A DNA stretch of 64,000 nucleotides from Pseudomonas sp. 5P_3.1_Bac2 (GTDB lineage Bacteria; Pseudomonadota; Gammaproteobacteria; Pseudomonadales; Pseudomonadaceae), in NCBI RefSeq assembly GCF_025465995.1, contig NZ_JANLNY010000006.1:248001-312000 (forward strand), in the 5' to 3' direction. Each line of letters begins with the position of its first letter. Position 1 is the stretch's first letter. The notes beneath the pieces were generated by a model. The model was not told where the DNA came from and made no database searches. It was given only the letters and a program-made list of their open reading frames with translations. The position numbers and the translations under genes were made by a program. Below are positions 1 to 7,594 of this stretch, piece by piece.

Positions 1-71
1 TTGGCTGTGGCTGCTAAAAAGCCGTCGAACAGGGGCAGTTGGTTATGCTTCATTGCTTGCGGGAACTGCAT
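1..71 (-). CDS. sulA: SOS cell division inhibitor SulA, N-terminal fragment
   Basis: Only the first 23 codons lie in the window. The reading frame opens with ATG at 71 behind a GGAGGA ribosome binding site (75-80). It encodes a start containing QLPLFDGFLA, which resembles the N terminus of Pseudomonas SulA-like proteins. In the family SulA binds FtsZ and blocks septation during the SOS response. It follows lexA on the same strand after about 150 bp without its own visible LexA box, so co-transcription from the lexA promoter is likely. Identification rests on position and a short peptide. Confidence 0.75.
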   Translation of the reverse strand, partial: MQFPQAMKHNQLPLFDGFLAATA

Positions 72-221
72 AGATCCTCCACTAGCAGGCGGTTGTCAGC
101 GACCTGCGCTATCAAAACTGGGTTAATAATGCCGCCGCCGGGCGCTGCCATCCTATTGAGCGGCGCTGCTGGGCTCTGATCCTTATCTTGTGGCTCTAGC
201 CGTTGTACTGGTCTTAGCTGC

Positions 222-833
222 CTAGCGGCGAATCACGCCGACGCTTAAGCCTTCAATCACCAGGTTTTGCTCTTCTAGGTTGACTTCAATCGGTGCGAAT
301 TCTGGGTTCTCGGCCAGCAACCAGACTTTGTTGCCTTCACGCTTAAAGCGTTTGACTGTCACTTCGTCGTCAATCCGCGCTACCACGACTTGGCCGTTAC
401 GGGCCTCACGGGTGGTGTGCACGGCGAGCAGGTCGCCGTCGAAAATGCCGATATCTTTCATGCTCATGCCGCGCACCCGCAGCAGGTAATCTGCGCGTGG
501 GTGGAAGAAGGCCGGGTTGATGCGGCACGACTCTTCAATATGTTGCTGGGCCAGAATGGGTGAGCCCGCAGCCACGCGGCCGATCACGGGCAGGCCTTCT
601 TCTTCCGTGGTGTTAGGTTCAAAGCCAGGGATACGGATGCCGCGTGAGGCGCCGGGGGTCATCTCAATGGCGCCTTTACGGGCCAGTGCCTTGAGGTGCT
701 CTTCGGCAGCATTGGGCGATTTAAAGCCCAGGGCTAACGCAATTTCCGCGCGGGTCGGCGGATAGCCATTGTCGTCAAGGCACTGCTTGATGAAGTCGAG
801 AATTTCAGCTTGGCGCGGCGTTAGCTTGATCAT
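222..833 (-). CDS. lexA: LexA repressor of the SOS response
   Basis: This 203-residue protein is full length for LexA, the repressor of DNA damage genes that cleaves itself when RecA filaments form. The N-terminal winged helix (about residues 1-65) starts with the typical [12 protein letters not shown]. The autocleavage site is Ala89-Gly90 in the VAAGSP segment. The catalytic pair is Ser124 (RGMSM) and Lys161 (TVKRF). Two LexA boxes stand immediately upstream, so it should repress itself. It is divergent from psrA and followed by sulA. Confidence 0.97.
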   Translation of the reverse strand: MIKLTPRQAEILDFIKQCLDDNGYPPTRAEIALALGFKSPNAAEEHLKALARKGAIEMTPGASRGIRIPGFEPNTTEEEGLPVIGRVAAGSPILAQQHIEESCRINPAFFHPRADYLLRVRGMSMKDIGIFDGDLLAVHTTREARNGQVVVARIDDEVTVKRFKREGNKVWLLAENPEFAPIEVNLEEQNLVIEGLSVGVIRR

Positions 834-841
834 GATGGGCT

Positions 842-857
842 CTGTTTTTTTGTACAG
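842..857 (-). promoter_or_regulatory. LexA box 1 (SOS operator), proximal to lexA
   Basis: The sequence CTGTTTTTTTGTACAG has the full CTGT-N8-ACAG form of the gammaproteobacterial SOS box. It lies 9 bp upstream of the lexA start codon, where bound LexA would block transcription. Confidence 0.85.
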
Positions 858-860
858 TGA

Positions 861-876
861 CTGGAATTATATACAG
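861..876 (-). promoter_or_regulatory. LexA box 2 (SOS operator), distal to lexA
   Basis: The sequence CTGGAATTATATACAG matches CTGT-N8-ACAG except for one base in the left arm. It starts 19 bp after the first box starts, so the two operators lie on nearly the same face of the helix, which would suit side-by-side LexA dimers. Confidence 0.8.
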
Positions 877-1056
877 TGATTTGCGCTTGGCAATGCTTTA
901 AATGCTTATTGCCCTGTCGGCGTAGGTAAATGTCTGCGCAGCTGCTTGTATCCTTAGCTTGTCTGTTGGCGTCTAAGATTTCTCTTATCTTTTATCGCTC
1001 TGTGCGTGGCTGATCGGTCATAAGATGGTCTGCTCGGCTTGACAAGCTGCGCGCCT

Positions 1057-1083
1057 GAAACGTATGTTTCAAACAAGTGTTTG
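1057..1083 (+). promoter_or_regulatory. Two abutting PsrA operators upstream of psrA
   Basis: Two inverted repeats share one base: GAAACGTATGTTTC (1057-1070) and CAAACAAGTGTTTG (1070-1083). Both have perfect 5-bp arms and fit the published PsrA pattern (G/C)AAAC-N(2-4)-GTTT(G/C). Their place just before psrA implies autoregulation. An in-frame ATG at 1064 falls inside the operator, which argues that the real psrA start is the later ATG at 1100. Confidence 0.8.
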
Positions 1084-1099
1084 GCAAATGAACAGAGTC

Positions 1100-1807
1100 A
1101 TGGCCCAGTCGGAAACCGTTGAACGCATTCTTGATGCGGCAGAGCAGCTTTTTGCGGAGAAAGGTTTCGCAGAAACTTCGCTGCGCCTGATCACCAGTAA
1201 GGCCGGGGTTAACCTGGCGGCGGTGAATTATCACTTCGGCTCGAAAAAGGCTCTGATTCAGGCGGTGTTCTCGCGCTTTCTCGGGCCGTTTTGCCAGAGC
1301 CTGGAGCGTGAGCTGGATCGTCGCCAAGCCAAGCCTGAATCTAAAGCCAGCCTAGAAGAGCTGCTGGAGCTGCTGGTCGAGCAAGCCTTGGCCGTTAAAC
1401 CACGCAGCGGCAATGATCTGTCGATCTTTATGCGCCTGTTGGGCCTGGCCTTCAGCCAAAGCCAGGGGCACCTGCGCAAGTACCTGGAAGAGGTGTACGG
1501 CAAAGTGTTCCGCCGCTACATGCTCTTGGTTCATGAAGCTGCGCCGCGTATCCCGCCGCTGGAGCTGTTCTGGCGGGTGCACTTTATGCTCGGCGCTGCG
1601 GCGTTCAGCATGTCTGGGATCAAGGCACTGCGCGCCATGGCCGAAACCGACTTTGGGGTGAACACCTCGATTGAGCAGGTGATGCGCTTGATGGTGCCGT
1701 TCCTCGCCGCAGGCATGCGCTCTGACAGCGCTTTGCTGGATGAAAGCCTTGCCAATGCCCAGCTAAAACCGCGGATTAAGACGTCGTCGGTGGTGGCAAA
1801 AGTTTAG
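1100..1807 (+). CDS. psrA: TetR-family regulator PsrA
   Basis: This 235-residue TetR-family protein has an N-terminal helix-turn-helix (about residues 10-55, with TSLRLITSKAGVNLAAVNYHF) and a C-terminal ligand domain. In Pseudomonas, PsrA responds to long-chain fatty acids, represses fatty-acid degradation genes and itself, and activates rpoS. The start at ATG 1100 gives the usual family length (about 233) and leaves the operator outside the coding region. It is divergent from lexA, as in P. aeruginosa. Confidence 0.93.
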   Translation: MAQSETVERILDAAEQLFAEKGFAETSLRLITSKAGVNLAAVNYHFGSKKALIQAVFSRFLGPFCQSLERELDRRQAKPESKASLEELLELLVEQALAVKPRSGNDLSIFMRLLGLAFSQSQGHLRKYLEEVYGKVFRRYMLLVHEAAPRIPPLELFWRVHFMLGAAAFSMSGIKALRAMAETDFGVNTSIEQVMRLMVPFLAAGMRSDSALLDESLANAQLKPRIKTSSVVAKV

Positions 1808-1819
1808 TCAGGCGGGTGC

Positions 1820-1844
1820 GCTTAGCCGAGTGCATCGGCTAAGC
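1820..1844. other. Perfect 10-bp hairpin between psrA and the YkuD gene
   Basis: GCTTAGCCGA (1820-1829) pairs with TCGGCTAAGC (1835-1844) around a 5-nt loop. No T-tract follows, so it is not a standard intrinsic terminator. It ends 9 bp before the next start codon and could attenuate or protect the message. Confidence 0.45.
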
Positions 1845-1853
1845 TAGGCGCCC

Positions 1854-2378
1854 ATGGCTACCCTCGATTTACTTCATATCTCCATTGCTGATCAGCGCCT
1901 TTATGGCTTTGCTGATGCTCAGCTGCAGCTCAGTCTGCCCGTATCGACCGCGCTGAATGGCCCCGGTGAGCTGAATGGCTCCGGCTGTACGCCGCGTGGC
2001 CTGCATCAGGTGCGGGCCAAGATTGGTGGTGAGTTACCCATGGGCGCGGTGCTGCGCGGTCGGCGCTGGACCGGTGAGATCCTCACGCCTGAGTTGCAAG
2101 CACAATTCCCTGAGCGCGATTGGATTTTAAGCCGCATCCTCTGGCTCAGTGGCTGTGAGTTGGGGCGTAATCGCATGGGTCAGGTGGATACCTTCCGTCG
2201 TTACATCTACCTGCATGGCACGCCGGACAGCGAACCCATGGGCGTGCCGCTGTCCCATGGTTGCATTCGCTTGCGTAACGACGATCTGATTTATCTGTTT
2301 GCCCACACGCCGTTGCACTGCAAGGTGCAAATTGACGAGGCTGCCTGCCCGCAGTGGGCCCGGTTAGCGCTTAATTAA
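1854..2378 (+). CDS. YkuD-fold cytoplasmic enzyme, probable L,D-carboxypeptidase of murein recycling
   Basis: This 174-residue protein carries the YkuD catalytic signature: a His in YLHGTP (about residue 122) followed by SHGCIRLRN with the nucleophilic Cys. YkuD enzymes are usually exported L,D-transpeptidases, but here there is no signal peptide, membrane segment or lipobox. The gene stops 9 bp before nagZ, which encodes a cytoplasmic murein-recycling enzyme. ElsL of Acinetobacter is a YkuD protein that acts in the cytoplasm as an L,D-carboxypeptidase trimming recycled tetrapeptides. The same role is inferred here from the missing signal and the neighbour. A cytoplasmic enzyme of other specificity remains possible. 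Confidence 0.75.
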   Translation: MATLDLLHISIADQRLYGFADAQLQLSLPVSTALNGPGELNGSGCTPRGLHQVRAKIGGELPMGAVLRGRRWTGEILTPELQAQFPERDWILSRILWLSGCELGRNRMGQVDTFRRYIYLHGTPDSEPMGVPLSHGCIRLRNDDLIYLFAHTPLHCKVQIDEAACPQWARLALN

Positions 2379-2387
2379 GGACATCTT

Positions 2388-3398
2388 TTGACTACAGGCA
2401 TGCAAGGTTCATTGATGCTGGATATCGCCGGCACTTGGCTCACCGCTGAGGATCGGCAGATTTTGCGGCAGCCTGAGGTGGCCGGGTTGATTCTGTTCGC
2501 CCGCAATATCGAAGATCCGCGCCAGGTGCGGGAGCTGTGCACGGCCATTCGCGCCGTACGCCCCGATATGCTGTTGGCCGTGGATCAAGAGGGCGGGCGC
2601 GTGCAGCGTCTGCGCCAAGGCTTCGTGCGTCTGCCGGCTATGGGTGCCATAGCCGAGAAAGACAACGCTGAGCATTTAGCCGAGCAGTGCGGTTGGGTCA
2701 TGGCTACCGAGGTACTGGCGGTGGGCCTGGACCTCAGTTTTGCCCCGGTGCTGGATTTGGATTATCAGCGCAGCACGGTGATCGGCGCGCGCTCGTTTTC
2801 CGGCGACCCGCAGGTGGTGATTAAGCTGGCTGGTGCTTTTATCCGTGGGATGAACGCGGCGGGGATGGCGGCCACTGGCAAACACTTCCCCGGCCACGGT
2901 TGGCCGATTGCCGACTCGCATATCGCTATTCCTGTGGATGAGCGCAGCTTGGAGCAAATCCGCGCCGCCGATCTGCAACCCTTTGTGCAGTTGCGCAAGC
3001 AACTGGCGGCCGTGATGCCGGCCCATGTCATCTACCCGCAGGTGGATGAGCAGCCGGCCGGTTTCTCCAAGCGCTGGCTGCAAGAGATTCTGCGTGGTGA
3101 GTTGGGCTTTGACGGGGTGATCTTCAGTGATGACCTGTCCATGGCCGGTGCCCATGTGGTCGGTGATGCTGCCAACCGGATTGAGGCGGCGTTGAGCGCG
3201 GGCTGTGATATGGGCTTGGTCTGTAACGACCGTGCCGCGGCCGAGCTGGCCTTAAGTGCCGTGCAGCGGCTCAAGGTCAGCGTGCCGCAAGGTTTGGCAC
3301 GCATGCGCCGGCAGGCCTTGCCAAGCTTCGATTACAAGCAAGATCCACGCTGGTTGCAGGCCTTGGGTGAGCTGCGCGCTGCGCAGTTGATCGACTGA
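2388..3398 (+). CDS. nagZ: Beta-N-acetylhexosaminidase NagZ
   Basis: NagZ is the cytoplasmic family 3 glycosidase that removes N-acetylglucosamine from anhydro-muropeptides during cell wall recycling, supplying the signal for AmpR-type beta-lactamase control. The protein shows the family's catalytic features: KHFPGHG followed by DSH, and the nucleophilic Asp in FSDDLSMAGA. TTG at 2388 lies 6 nt after AAGGA (2377-2381) and gives 336 residues. ATG at 2400 gives 332 residues, the usual Pseudomonas length, but is 18 nt from that site. The gene is likely coupled to the upstream YkuD gene. Confidence 0.95.
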   Translation: MTTGMQGSLMLDIAGTWLTAEDRQILRQPEVAGLILFARNIEDPRQVRELCTAIRAVRPDMLLAVDQEGGRVQRLRQGFVRLPAMGAIAEKDNAEHLAEQCGWVMATEVLAVGLDLSFAPVLDLDYQRSTVIGARSFSGDPQVVIKLAGAFIRGMNAAGMAATGKHFPGHGWPIADSHIAIPVDERSLEQIRAADLQPFVQLRKQLAAVMPAHVIYPQVDEQPAGFSKRWLQEILRGELGFDGVIFSDDLSMAGAHVVGDAANRIEAALSAGCDMGLVCNDRAAAELALSAVQRLKVSVPQGLARMRRQALPSFDYKQDPRWLQALGELRAAQLID

Positions 3399-3413
3399 TT
3401 AGCGTTTGCTTAA

Positions 3414-3448
3414 GCAAAAAAATGGCCGCAGTCAGCGGCCATTTTTTA
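3414..3448. terminator. Bidirectional intrinsic terminator between nagZ and the csiV-like gene
   Basis: AATGGCCGC (3421-3429) pairs with GCGGCCATT (3435-3443). An A-run precedes and a T-run follows, so it can end transcripts from both converging genes. Confidence 0.9.
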
Positions 3449-3466
3449 TGGGCGGTATTTAGCGCC

Positions 3467-3997
3467 TTATTGCGCGCTCACCTTCACCAGCAGGCCGGTG
3501 TTGCCGTTGTCGACGAAGGTCAGCTCACCCACGTTCACGCGGCTGGTTTGCTTGATGCGTTCGCTGTCGCTGAGGCTGCCGGTGCTGTCGAACTGGTTGA
3601 TCCAGATGTCGCTGTCCAGTTCGATTTGCTTGCCTTGTTTCAGGCCCAGGGTGCCTTCCACGGGGTAGTGGCCGAACTGCTGGTTGCCCGTGCTGATGGC
3701 CACTACATCGGGTGTGCCGCCGACGCTTTGGGTCCAGGCTTGGTGCAGCAGCACTTGGTAGCCTTTGCCGGGGCTGAGTTTGCTGGCTTCGTTATTCAGT
3801 GCCAGGGGCCGGCTGTTGCTGGCATCCACTGGCCGCGCCAGTTGCGCCCAGTCATCCGGAGCCACCTGGCCGGCGGAGAGCACATCGGCGGATTGGCGGA
3901 AGACGATAACCTCGACCTGATACAGGCCGTCAGCTAAAGCGGCGCCGCTGGCACACAGGCACAACAGCATAAGGGTCAGGGTGCGAAATGCGCGCAT
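3467..3997 (-). CDS. CsiV-family secreted protein
   Basis: The 176-residue product begins with a signal peptide (MRAFRTLTLMLLCLCASGAALA) ending at an AxA-type site. The segment YQVEVIVFRQ just after it is typical of the CsiV family. CsiV of Vibrio cholerae binds peptidoglycan and is needed for growth on non-canonical D-amino acids. Whether this homologue does the same is unknown. It starts 11 bp after the mfd stop on the same strand, so it is probably transcribed with mfd. Confidence 0.7.
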   Translation of the reverse strand: MRAFRTLTLMLLCLCASGAALADGLYQVEVIVFRQSADVLSAGQVAPDDWAQLARPVDASNSRPLALNNEASKLSPGKGYQVLLHQAWTQSVGGTPDVVAISTGNQQFGHYPVEGTLGLKQGKQIELDSDIWINQFDSTGSLSDSERIKQTSRVNVGELTFVDNGNTGLLVKVSAQ

Positions 3998-4008
3998 GGG
4001 TCGGTCCT

Positions 4009-7000
4009 TTAAGTGGCGGGAGTCAGGCGCTCGAACAGCGCTTCTAGGTGGTTAAAACGTTCTTCCGGGCGCTCCATCGGCACCTGGAATTTAAACAGGG
4101 TTGCGCCTTCGAATTTATAGCGATTCGGTGCGCTCTGGATCATTTTGATCAGTGTCAGCGGCTCCACACGGGTATCGGCGGCAAATTCGATGCGACCGCC
4201 TTGGGGGCCCGCATCGACTTTCTTGATCCCTAGCTGCTCGGCCTTAAGCTTGAGCAGGGTCAGACGCACCAAGTTTTTGCTCGCGTCGGGGAGCAAGCCA
4301 AAGCGGTCGATCATTTCCACTTGCAGTTCTTTCAAGCCATCTTCATCGGCAGCGTTGGCGATACGCTTATAGAGGATCAGGCGGGCGTGCACATCGGGCA
4401 AGTAGTCCTCAGGGATCAAGGCCGGTACGCGCAGGTTGATCTCCGGGCCGCCGCCGAGCGGTTGCTCCAGATTCGGTTGCTCGCCCTTGCGGATCGATTT
4501 GACCGCGCGCTCAAGCATTTCCATATAGAGGGTAAAGCCGACGGCTTGGATCTGGCCGCTTTGGCCATCGCCGAGCAGCTCGCCAGCGCCGCGGATTTCC
4601 AAGTCGTGGGTGGCCAGAGTAAAGCCGGCGCCCAGGTCTTGCGCGCCGGCGATGGCTTCCAGGCGCTTCTGCGCGTCGTCGGTCATGGCCTTGCGTGCAG
4701 GCGTGAGCAGGTAGCAGTAAGCCTGGTGGTGACTACGGCCAACGCGGCCGCGCAGTTGGTGCAACTGGGCCAGGCCGAATTTGTCCGCACGCTCGATGAT
4801 GATGGTGTTGGCGCTGGGTACGTCGATGCCGGTCTCGATAATGGTCGAGGCCACCAGCACGTTAAAGCGCTTGTGGTAGAAGTCGCCCATTACCTGTTCC
4901 AGCTCACGCTCGCGCATCTGCCCGTGGCCGATACCGATCCGCGCCTCGGGCACCAGCTCGGCCAGGTCGGCAGCGCATTTCTCGATGGTCTTCACATCGT
5001 TGTGCAGGTAGTACACCTGGCCGCCGCGCAGCAGTTCGCGCAGCAGCGCCTCTTTGATGACGTTGTTGTGCTCCTCCATGACGAAGGTGCGCACCGACAG
5101 ACGCCGCGCTGGTGGGGTGGCGATGATCGACAGATCGCGCATGCCAGCCACGGCCATATTCAGGGTGCGCGGAATTGGCGTAGCGGTGAGGGTGAGGATG
5201 TCCACCTCGCTGCGCAGAGCCTTGAGCTGCTCCTTCTGGCGCACGCCAAAGCGGTGTTCTTCGTCGATGATGACCAAGCCCAGATTGCTGAATTTGACGT
5301 CGTCTTGCAGCAGCTTATGGGTACCGATAACGATATCGACCTTGCCCTCGGCCAGGTCCTGCATGGCGGCGCTGACTTCCTTGTTGCTCTTGAAGCGGCT
5401 CATTACCTCGACCTTGACCGGCCAATCGGCAAAGCGGTCGCGGAAGCTGTTGTAGTGCTGCTGCGCCAGCAGGGTCGTGGGCACCAGCACGGCGACTTGG
5501 CGGCCGCCGTGCACGGCAATAAAGGCCGCGCGCATGGCCACTTCGGTTTTACCGAAGCCGACGTCGCCGCAGACTAGGCGGTCCATGGGCTTGGGCGCCA
5601 ACATATCGGCATGCACCGCTTCGATGGCGGACTGCTGGTCGGGGGTTTCCTCAAACGGGAAGCCGGCGCTAAAGGTGGCGTAGTCAGCTTTCGGGTCGCT
5701 GAATGCATAGCCTTCGCGAGCGGCGCGGCGGGCGTAGATATCCAGCAGCTCGGCGGCCACGTCACGGACTTGCTCAGCGGCTTTGCGCTTGGCTTTTTGC
5801 CAGGTTTCCGAGCCCAGTTTGTGCAGCGGGGCGAGGGCGTCATCACTGCCGCTGTAGCGGGCGATCAAATGCAGGCTGGAGACCGGTACATACAGCTTGG
5901 CTTCGTCGGCGTATTGCAGGGTGAGAAATTCAGCGGCCTGGCCGTCAAATTCCATGGTCACCAGGCCCAGGTAGCGGCCGACACCGTGGTCGATATGCAC
6001 GACTGGCGAGCCTTCACGCAGCTCGGTGAGGTTTTTGATGACGTTGTCGCCGCCGTCACGGGACTTCTCCCGACGCCTGCGCTGCATCACGCGTTGGCCA
6101 AACAACGGGCTTTCCGCGACTAAGGCCAGGTCTTCCAGCAACAGGCCTTCATCCAGCGGGGCGATGCAGATGCCTAGGCGCTCTTTGCTGTTGGTAAAGG
6201 CCGGCCAGTCTTCAAATTCTTTGGGCTTGAGTTTCAGGCGCGCCAGCAACTCCAGCAGCACTTCACGGCGCCCGGCGGACTCGGCGCAGAACAGCACGCG
6301 TCCGGGGTATTCCTCAATAAAGCGGCGCAGCGCGGCCAGCGGCTCGTTGGCTTTGGCTTGGATGGCCAAGTCCGGCAACCCTTGGGCGTTGAAGCGGGTC
6401 TGGCCAACGCCGGTGGCAATGTCGTCCTGGCTGACCACCACACGCGGCCAGCTTTTCAGGCGGGCGAAGCAGTCTTCCACTGGCAGGAAGATGTCGGCGG
6501 GCGGCAGCAGCGGCCGTTCAGGGTCGACGCGCCGCTCGTCGTAGCGGTTACGCGCATCGCTCCAGAATTGCTCGGCAGCCTTCTCGATGCCGGGCAGGGA
6601 AAACACCTGGGTGTCGCCGGGCAAGTAGTCGAAGAGGGTGGCGGTTTCTTCAAAGAACAGCGGCAGGTAGTACTCGATCCCGGCCGGAGTAATGCCGGTA
6701 CTTAGGTCCTGATAGATCGGGCAGCGGCGGAAATCGACGTCAAAGCGTTCGCGAAAGCGCCCGCGAAAGTCGGTGACGGCCTTCTTCTCCAGCGGAAACT
6801 CGCGGGCTGGCAGCAGCTTGATCGACTCGACTTTGTCCACCGAGCGCTGGTTTTCCGGGTCAAAGGTGCGCAGGGTTTCGATTTCGTCATCAAACAAATC
6901 GATACGAAAGGGCGTACGACTGCCCATCGGAAATAAATCGATCAGCGCGCCACGCACGGCAAACTCGCCATGTTCGTACACCGTATCGACGCAGCGATAA

Positions 7001-7446
7001 CCGGCGGCTTCTAGATTGCCGCGCATCTGGTTCACGTCAATCTGCTGGCCGACCTGCAGCACCAGGCTGCTGCCGAGCAAGAAGCGTTTGGGCGGTAGGC
7101 GGTGCAGGGCCGTGGAGATCGGCACCACTAGCACGCCGTGCTTGAGCTCCGGCAGACGGTACAGCGCAGAAATGCGCTGGGAAATGATGTCTTGGTGCGG
7201 CGAGAACAGGTCGTAGGGCAGGGTTTCCCAGTCAGGGAAGTGCAGCACCGGCAGGTCCGGGGCAAAAAAACTCAGCTCCTGTTCCAGGCGCTCAGCACTT
7301 TGGCTGTCGGCGGTGAGCAGTAGGGTAAAACGCTTGGCACTGCTGGCGGCCTCGGCAATTGCTAGGCTCAGTGCAGCTCCGGGAAGGTTGCCCCAATGTT
7401 GTTTGCCGGCGCTTGCAGGCAGGGACGGTAGACGCAGTACGGACAC
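4009..7446 (-). CDS. mfd: Transcription-repair coupling factor Mfd
   Basis: Mfd removes RNA polymerase stalled at DNA lesions and recruits UvrA to the site. At 1145 residues it has the family's full length. The UvrB-like N-terminal part comes first, then the RNA polymerase interaction domain (around residues 480-550). The RecG-like translocase follows, with Walker A GDVGFGKTE near residue 620 and the DEEH box near residue 727. The TRCF domain is at the C terminus. The csiV-like gene follows 11 bp downstream and the GAPDH gene is divergent. Confidence 0.98.
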   Translation of the reverse strand: MSVLRLPSLPASAGKQHWGNLPGAALSLAIAEAASSAKRFTLLLTADSQSAERLEQELSFFAPDLPVLHFPDWETLPYDLFSPHQDIISQRISALYRLPELKHGVLVVPISTALHRLPPKRFLLGSSLVLQVGQQIDVNQMRGNLEAAGYRCVDTVYEHGEFAVRGALIDLFPMGSRTPFRIDLFDDEIETLRTFDPENQRSVDKVESIKLLPAREFPLEKKAVTDFRGRFRERFDVDFRRCPIYQDLSTGITPAGIEYYLPLFFEETATLFDYLPGDTQVFSLPGIEKAAEQFWSDARNRYDERRVDPERPLLPPADIFLPVEDCFARLKSWPRVVVSQDDIATGVGQTRFNAQGLPDLAIQAKANEPLAALRRFIEEYPGRVLFCAESAGRREVLLELLARLKLKPKEFEDWPAFTNSKERLGICIAPLDEGLLLEDLALVAESPLFGQRVMQRRRREKSRDGGDNVIKNLTELREGSPVVHIDHGVGRYLGLVTMEFDGQAAEFLTLQYADEAKLYVPVSSLHLIARYSGSDDALAPLHKLGSETWQKAKRKAAEQVRDVAAELLDIYARRAAREGYAFSDPKADYATFSAGFPFEETPDQQSAIEAVHADMLAPKPMDRLVCGDVGFGKTEVAMRAAFIAVHGGRQVAVLVPTTLLAQQHYNSFRDRFADWPVKVEVMSRFKSNKEVSAAMQDLAEGKVDIVIGTHKLLQDDVKFSNLGLVIIDEEHRFGVRQKEQLKALRSEVDILTLTATPIPRTLNMAVAGMRDLSIIATPPARRLSVRTFVMEEHNNVIKEALLRELLRGGQVYYLHNDVKTIEKCAADLAELVPEARIGIGHGQMRERELEQVMGDFYHKRFNVLVASTIIETGIDVPSANTIIIERADKFGLAQLHQLRGRVGRSHHQAYCYLLTPARKAMTDDAQKRLEAIAGAQDLGAGFTLATHDLEIRGAGELLGDGQSGQIQAVGFTLYMEMLERAVKSIRKGEQPNLEQPLGGGPEINLRVPALIPEDYLPDVHARLILYKRIANAADEDGLKELQVEMIDRFGLLPDASKNLVRLTLLKLKAEQLGIKKVDAGPQGGRIEFAADTRVEPLTLIKMIQSAPNRYKFEGATLFKFQVPMERPEERFNHLEALFERLTPAT

Positions 7447-7523
7447 AGGCGGCTCACGGTCGTGGAACGAAGCGGCGATTGTAGCGGGGCTGAGTGGTTG
7501 GTGTCAGTTACGACAGCTGTGGA

Positions 7524-7552
7524 TTGCCGCGTTACGATTGCGCCGTCATAAT
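7524..7552 (+). promoter_or_regulatory. Candidate sigma-70 promoter of the GAPDH gene
   Basis: TTGCCG (7524-7529) and CATAAT (7547-7552) are separated by 17 bp. The -10 ends 42 bp upstream of the GTG start. This is a sequence match only. Confidence 0.5.
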
Positions 7553-7594
7553 GTAGCCCCTTTTTTTCGTCCCTACATGTGGAAGGTATAGCCC

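Noticed and set aside
72..221. A separate LexA box for sulA
   Set aside because: No CTGT-N8-ACAG-like sequence was found between lexA and sulA; co-transcription is the simpler reading.
4321..5577. 418-codon plus-strand frame opposite mfd
   Set aside because: Antisense shadow of the conserved translocase part of mfd.
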